Shown here: piece after piece, positions 6,647-8,963 of the stretch
How positions within the stretch are numbered: the stretch's first letter is position 1
Layout: each line of letters begins with the position of its first letter
DNA from: Caldifarciminota bacterium
GTDB taxonomy: Bacteria; Hydrothermota; Tepidihabitantia; B3-TA06
DNA: 8,963 bases
Direction: 5' to 3'
Assembly: GCA_014729665.1 (NCBI GenBank)
Contig: WJJO01000146.1
Coordinates: 1-8,963, forward strand
The notes under the pieces: generated by a model
Seen by the model: only the letters and a program-made list of their open reading frames with translations
What the model was told of the DNA's origin: nothing
The model's database searches: none
Made by a program: the position numbers and the translations under genes

Positions 6647-8464
6647 TTAAAGGGCAACGATGTCGACGCGGCGGTTTTCCCTTCGTCCGCTGCGTGTTCT
6701 GTTATCACCCTTGGGTTCGAATTCGCCGAAACCGACCACATTGATCCTGTATGGATCGATCCCGTGTCTGACCAAAACTTCCTTTACCGCCTCAGCGCGA
6801 CGAACCGAGAGACGATAATTCATCTCAGATTCTCCAACACTGTCTGTATACCCTTGAAGCTGTATCCTCGTACCTTTATCGGTTTCCAGCATCCTAATCG
6901 CCTGCTGGATAGCCTTGGTGTCGGATCCTGAAACAAAATCACCGCCGCGATCAAAGTATATCGATGGAAGGGCAACATCTTCTTCCGGTAAAACGGGCTT
7001 AAAGGTGGGTTCCAGCATGAAATCGACAATAACCTCATCACCGCTCGAAAGCATCATGCTCTTGTGAGTCCTCTTGTATCCCGAGGCTGCAACATACATG
7101 CGGTAAGTTCCTGCAGGGACCTTTGTCCTGTAATAGCCCGTAACCGGTTCGGTAGAGTACACTATATCGTCTGCTTCAGTATCCAGTCTCTGAAAAATCA
7201 ACTCGGCCGCTACCGGCGCTTTGTCTTCCTCCCCGGTAACTGTACCCATAACAACCGCACCGGCAGTCTTGGAAACCATCTCCAGCATAACGACACCTTC
7301 TTCAAACTCTATCAACTCCGAATCGATATAGTAGTTAAGATAATCGGGGTGTTCGGAAACTAGGGTGTATGCGCCTTCGGGTATCTTTACACTGAAACGT
7401 CCGTCCTCTTCGGTAATCGACGGATTGATTCCGGGATGACCGCTTATGTACACCTTGGCCCCGACAATAGGTTCCGCGGTTTCCTTATCCACCACAATAC
7501 CCCTGATTCGGTTGCCCTTATCAGGCATAAGATCAAAGGCGACACCAAGGCCGCCCATAATTGCCCATCCCAAATCGTCTGCATTGTTGTCTGGAATATC
7601 GAGTTTGCCCCCAAAATCTATGTTAAAGCTTGAAGACTCGGAGCCAAAGCCAAACCGTAACCCGGGGACAACATAGACGTAGTTCAGGAAGTTAGCCAGA
7701 TCGTTCTGGGGAACCGACGCCACCCCGTCAACGATTATGCCGAAGAAGTCAGCCATCCAGTACTCAAGGGATACGCCCCCCATCACCGTAGACGTTGCAA
7801 TAGGATAAGTCATACTCAAGGGATCGTACGTAACCGGTTTAGTGGTAAGGTAGTTGTTGGCAATATCCATTCCGGCGACGGAGCTTAATGCAAGCGAACC
7901 GCTCTGTATATTAAGGCTTCGGTAACCTCCATTGATATTAATCCTGAATTTGGAATCGAAATCGAAGGTCAGAAGCCCCAACCCGCCGAAACCAAGAGCG
8001 GTGATATCTGCCCCTATCTCATCATAACCCCAGCTTGAAAGGTCCAGATGCATAAGGCTGGGTTTATAGTAAACGAATCCGGCTATACCCGGGGCAATAA
8101 ATGACCGCTTCTGGGCGCCAAGGTAGATAGGAACCCCGCCTTTAACTATTCCACCGCCATTTCCGTCCATATATGCAATACCCGACAGTGGATCGATAAA
8201 TCCCAGAACGGTATTGGCAAACATACTGAACTCCAGATAATGCCATGGGGCAAAAGAAACGGTCATGGAAGGACCGACGCCCATAACCGAAACGCCCAGT
8301 ATGTCATCCATAATGAAGTATACGTGAGGACTTAGTAGATTGAGGGTACCCATATTCTCGCAATCAGCCGAGTACGTCTCAAAGGTCCCTTTTGTTCCTA
8401 AACCGGCATTATAGGCAAATGCCAGTCCGACCAAAATTGCCGTAATAAGCAAGACTTTCTTCAT
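6647..8464 (-). CDS. OmpA-family outer-membrane protein with two carboxypeptidase-regulatory-like domains
   Basis: This 605-aa envelope protein should tie the outer membrane to peptidoglycan. A signal peptide (residues 1-17, cleavage after AFA) is followed by about 290 glycine- and aromatic-rich residues (about 18-312) consistent with a beta-barrel larger than the ~170-residue OmpA barrel. Two beta-sandwich repeats follow: RGIVVDKETAEPIVGAKVYI through residue ~397, and GAVVMGTVTGEEDKAPVAAE through ~486. Both have the GxV...PV.A...D/TGYY...P.GTY pattern of CarboxypepD_reg/PEGA-like domains. The OmpA C-terminal domain (about 498-605) shows SIYFDRGGDF, GYTDSVGESEMNYRLSVRRA and VVGFGEFEP. Asp541 and Arg556 are 15 apart, as are the diaminopimelate-binding pair of E. 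coli OmpA (Asp271/Arg286). The ATG start has a perfect TAAGGAGG 8 nt upstream. It is first in a three-gene operon. Confidence 0.93.
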   Translation of the reverse strand: MKKVLLITAILVGLAFAYNAGLGTKGTFETYSADCENMGTLNLLSPHVYFIMDDILGVSVMGVGPSMTVSFAPWHYLEFSMFANTVLGFIDPLSGIAYMDGNGGGIVKGGVPIYLGAQKRSFIAPGIAGFVYYKPSLMHLDLSSWGYDEIGADITALGFGGLGLLTFDFDSKFRININGGYRSLNIQSGSLALSSVAGMDIANNYLTTKPVTYDPLSMTYPIATSTVMGGVSLEYWMADFFGIIVDGVASVPQNDLANFLNYVYVVPGLRFGFGSESSSFNIDFGGKLDIPDNNADDLGWAIMGGLGVAFDLMPDKGNRIRGIVVDKETAEPIVGAKVYISGHPGINPSITEEDGRFSVKIPEGAYTLVSEHPDYLNYYIDSELIEFEEGVVMLEMVSKTAGAVVMGTVTGEEDKAPVAAELIFQRLDTEADDIVYSTEPVTGYYRTKVPAGTYRMYVAASGYKRTHKSMMLSSGDEVIVDFMLEPTFKPVLPEEDVALPSIYFDRGGDFVSGSDTKAIQQAIRMLETDKGTRIQLQGYTDSVGESEMNYRLSVRRAEAVKEVLVRHGIDPYRINVVGFGEFEPKGDNRTRSGRRENRRVDIVAL

Positions 8465-8472
8465 AACGTAAG

Positions 8473-8480
8473 CCTCCTTA
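8473..8480 (-). promoter_or_regulatory. Perfect Shine-Dalgarno of the OmpA-like gene
   Basis: TAAGGAGG on the minus strand matches the anti-Shine-Dalgarno fully and lies 8 nt before the ATG at 8464-8462. Together with the promoter it predicts very high expression, as expected for an abundant outer-membrane protein. Confidence 0.85.
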
Positions 8481-8493
8481 GAAAATTATCCAC

Positions 8494-8505
8494 AATCTGT
8501 AGATT
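8494..8505. repeat. Short inverted repeat in the OmpA leader
   Basis: AATCT-GT-AGATT, with 5-nt arms and a 2-nt centre, lies within the predicted untranslated leader. Its AATCTGT half also occurs at 8544-8550, across the edge of the -35 box, exactly 50 nt away. It may be a protein-binding site; it is too short to be a stable hairpin with that centre. Confidence 0.3.
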
Positions 8506-8524
8506 TCTTAGTTTTTACTATAAT

Positions 8525-8553
8525 ATTGTACAGGAAGACTAGGAATCTGTCAA
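8525..8553 (-). promoter_or_regulatory. Sigma70-type promoter of the OmpA operon
   Basis: The minus strand carries a perfect -35 box TTGACA (8553-8548), a 17-nt spacer and the -10 box TACAAT (8530-8525; 5 of 6). The predicted start is near 8518, giving a leader of about 54 nt that contains the perfect Shine-Dalgarno, a 12-nt inverted repeat (8494-8505) and a DnaA-box consensus match (8486-8494). Confidence 0.8.
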
Positions 8554-8567
8554 GCCCCTACAGGGCT
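8553..8567. repeat. GC-rich inverted repeat touching the OmpA -35 box
   Basis: AGCCC (8553-8557) and GGGCT (8563-8567) flank a 5-nt centre. On the minus strand the right arm's last T is the first T of TTGACA, so a protein or hairpin at this site would overlap polymerase binding. No T-run follows on either strand, so it is not a standard terminator of the upstream gene. Confidence 0.3.
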
Positions 8568-8651
8568 GGACTTAAGTATTCGGCAGAGCCTGTAAATACT
8601 AATGCCCTGTTCATCAATAAACTTTTCCACATATCCACATGGAGATATCCT

Positions 8652-8663
8652 CATACCGGTATG
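8652..8663. repeat. Perfect 12-bp palindrome upstream of the OmpA promoter
   Basis: CATACCGGTATG is a perfect palindrome about 100 nt upstream of the -35 box and 73 nt after the preceding stop codon. A further CATACC copy lies at 8683-8688. Uninterrupted two-fold symmetry fits a dimeric regulator operator better than a terminator hairpin, and no T-run follows. Confidence 0.4.
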
Positions 8664-8735
8664 TAATCAAACCATGAAGCATCATACCCTGAGTCCACGT
8701 AAGCAATGACGACTTGGATAATATTCCCTGCCACC

Positions 8736-8963
8736 TTATCGAACAACCGCAAACTTCACCAACTCGATTTGGTTTGAAAAACGTACAGATGCGATGTATA
8801 GCCCGGAAGCCAGATGGGTAACATCCAATTCGGCCTGAACCTCGTCCTGAATGGTAACGAAATCTTCTGCATAAATCTCGTCGATCTTTTCGCCTGAGAC
8901 GGTGTATACTGTAACCGCCTCCGCCCCCTCCAGTCGGCTGAACCTGACAGGTACACCCAGCGA
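8736..8963 (-). CDS. C-terminal end of a secreted protein with a T9SS/FlgD-like tail domain (partial)
   Basis: The last 75 codons of a gene are visible; the start lies beyond the right edge, and the first complete codon is 8963-8961. The frame ends with TAA at 8738-8736. The translation has the form of a Por-secretion-type/FlgD-like terminal beta-sandwich: PVRFSRLEGAEAVTVYTVSG near the start, then GEKI, then ELDVTHLASGLYIASVRFSN, ending in ELVKFAVVR. The order VxVYxxSGExI, L-ASGLYI, then a basic end at the stop codon is typical of C-terminal sorting or anchoring domains in Bacteroidetes and candidate-phylum proteins. The catalytic or structural part of the protein is not in the window, so nothing can be said of its activity. 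It is upstream of the OmpA operon in the same direction, with a 271-nt gap holding a strong promoter. Confidence 0.8.
   Translation of the reverse strand, partial: SLGVPVRFSRLEGAEAVTVYTVSGEKIDEIYAEDFVTIQDEVQAELDVTHLASGLYIASVRFSNQIELVKFAVVR

Larger units (their letters stand above)
8486..8639. other. Three DnaA-box-like 9-mers in the OmpA upstream gap
   Basis: TTATCCACA at 8486-8494 is an exact match to the DnaA-box consensus. TTTTCCACA (8623-8631) and ATATCCACA (8631-8639) each differ from it by one base, lie in the same orientation and share one base, giving an 8-nt tandem step. They could be DnaA-regulated sites or chance. No AT-rich unwinding region, GATC cluster or dnaA/dnaN neighbour supports an origin here. 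Confidence 0.3.

Noticed and set aside
6631..6741. N-terminal extension of the 168-aa secreted protein (a 205-aa frame starting at 6741)
   Set aside because: The extra 37 residues lie inside OmpA-domain codons of another frame, have no signal-like character, and a signal peptide plus RBS begin at 6630.
6578..6931. 117-residue plus-strand frame opposite the OmpA C-terminal domain
   Set aside because: It is antisense to conserved peptidoglycan-binding codons and crosses the intergenic gap and the next gene's start; a shadow frame.
8575..8600. Imperfect hairpin AGTATT...AATACT as a terminator for the upstream gene
   Set aside because: It has only 6-nt AT-rich arms with an uneven internal loop, and no T-run on the minus strand.
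8465..8735. A replication origin in the OmpA upstream gap
   Set aside because: There are only three DnaA-like boxes, with no clear AT-rich unwinding element and no dnaA, dnaN or gidA-type neighbours.
8756..8956. 66-residue minus-strand frame near the right edge
   Set aside because: It is in a different frame from the open frame 8963-8736, whose translation has a clear sorting-tail pattern; this one is Arg-rich and without domain character.

Overview
The window reads as a chromosomal segment of an uncultured, probably diderm (Gram-negative-type) bacterium. The evidence is an OmpA-family peptidoglycan-binding outer-membrane protein, two further exported proteins, and a partial protein ending in a type 9 secretion/FlgD-like C-terminal tail. 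Such tails are common in the Bacteroidetes-related phyla and in several candidate phyla (WOR-3/Stahlbacteria and relatives). I cannot fix the phylum from sequence alone. No mobile element, CRISPR array, tRNA or rRNA gene was seen. Coding density is very high, and every gene except the first lies on the minus strand.

Layout, left to right. (1) Positions 2-1081 (+): the 3' part of folC (folate polyglutamylation), whose start lies outside the window. (2) Positions 1040-5011 (-): a tight four-gene operon transcribed right to left, ptsH (HPr), ptsI (Enzyme I), a bifunctional phosphoglucose/phosphomannose isomerase, and a sugar-1-phosphate nucleotidyltransferase. All junctions overlap (4, 13 and 4 nt). 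The last gene overlaps folC tail to tail by 42 nt. A near-consensus sigma70 promoter sits so close to the ptsH ATG that the transcript should be almost leaderless. (3) Positions 5203-8464 (-): a second operon for the cell envelope, with an OmpA-like protein (605 aa), an unrecognised secreted protein (168 aa) and an unrecognised exported protein with a possible beta-rich N-terminal half (303 aa). It is headed by another near-consensus sigma70 promoter and a perfect Shine-Dalgarno sequence. (4) Positions 8736-8963 (-): the last 75 codons of a secreted protein with a sorting/anchoring tail. The 271-nt gap before the OmpA gene holds DnaA-box-like sequences and perfect palindromes.

How the genes may work together: HPr and Enzyme I form the general phosphorelay of the PEP:sugar phosphotransferase system. 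The isomerase interconverts glucose-6-P or mannose-6-P with fructose-6-P. The nucleotidyltransferase would activate a sugar-1-P for glycan synthesis. The operon therefore joins PEP-dependent phosphoryl flow to hexose-phosphate partitioning and surface polysaccharide supply (inference). The second operon looks like a small envelope module built around a peptidoglycan-anchored outer-membrane protein; two of its three proteins have no function I can recognise.
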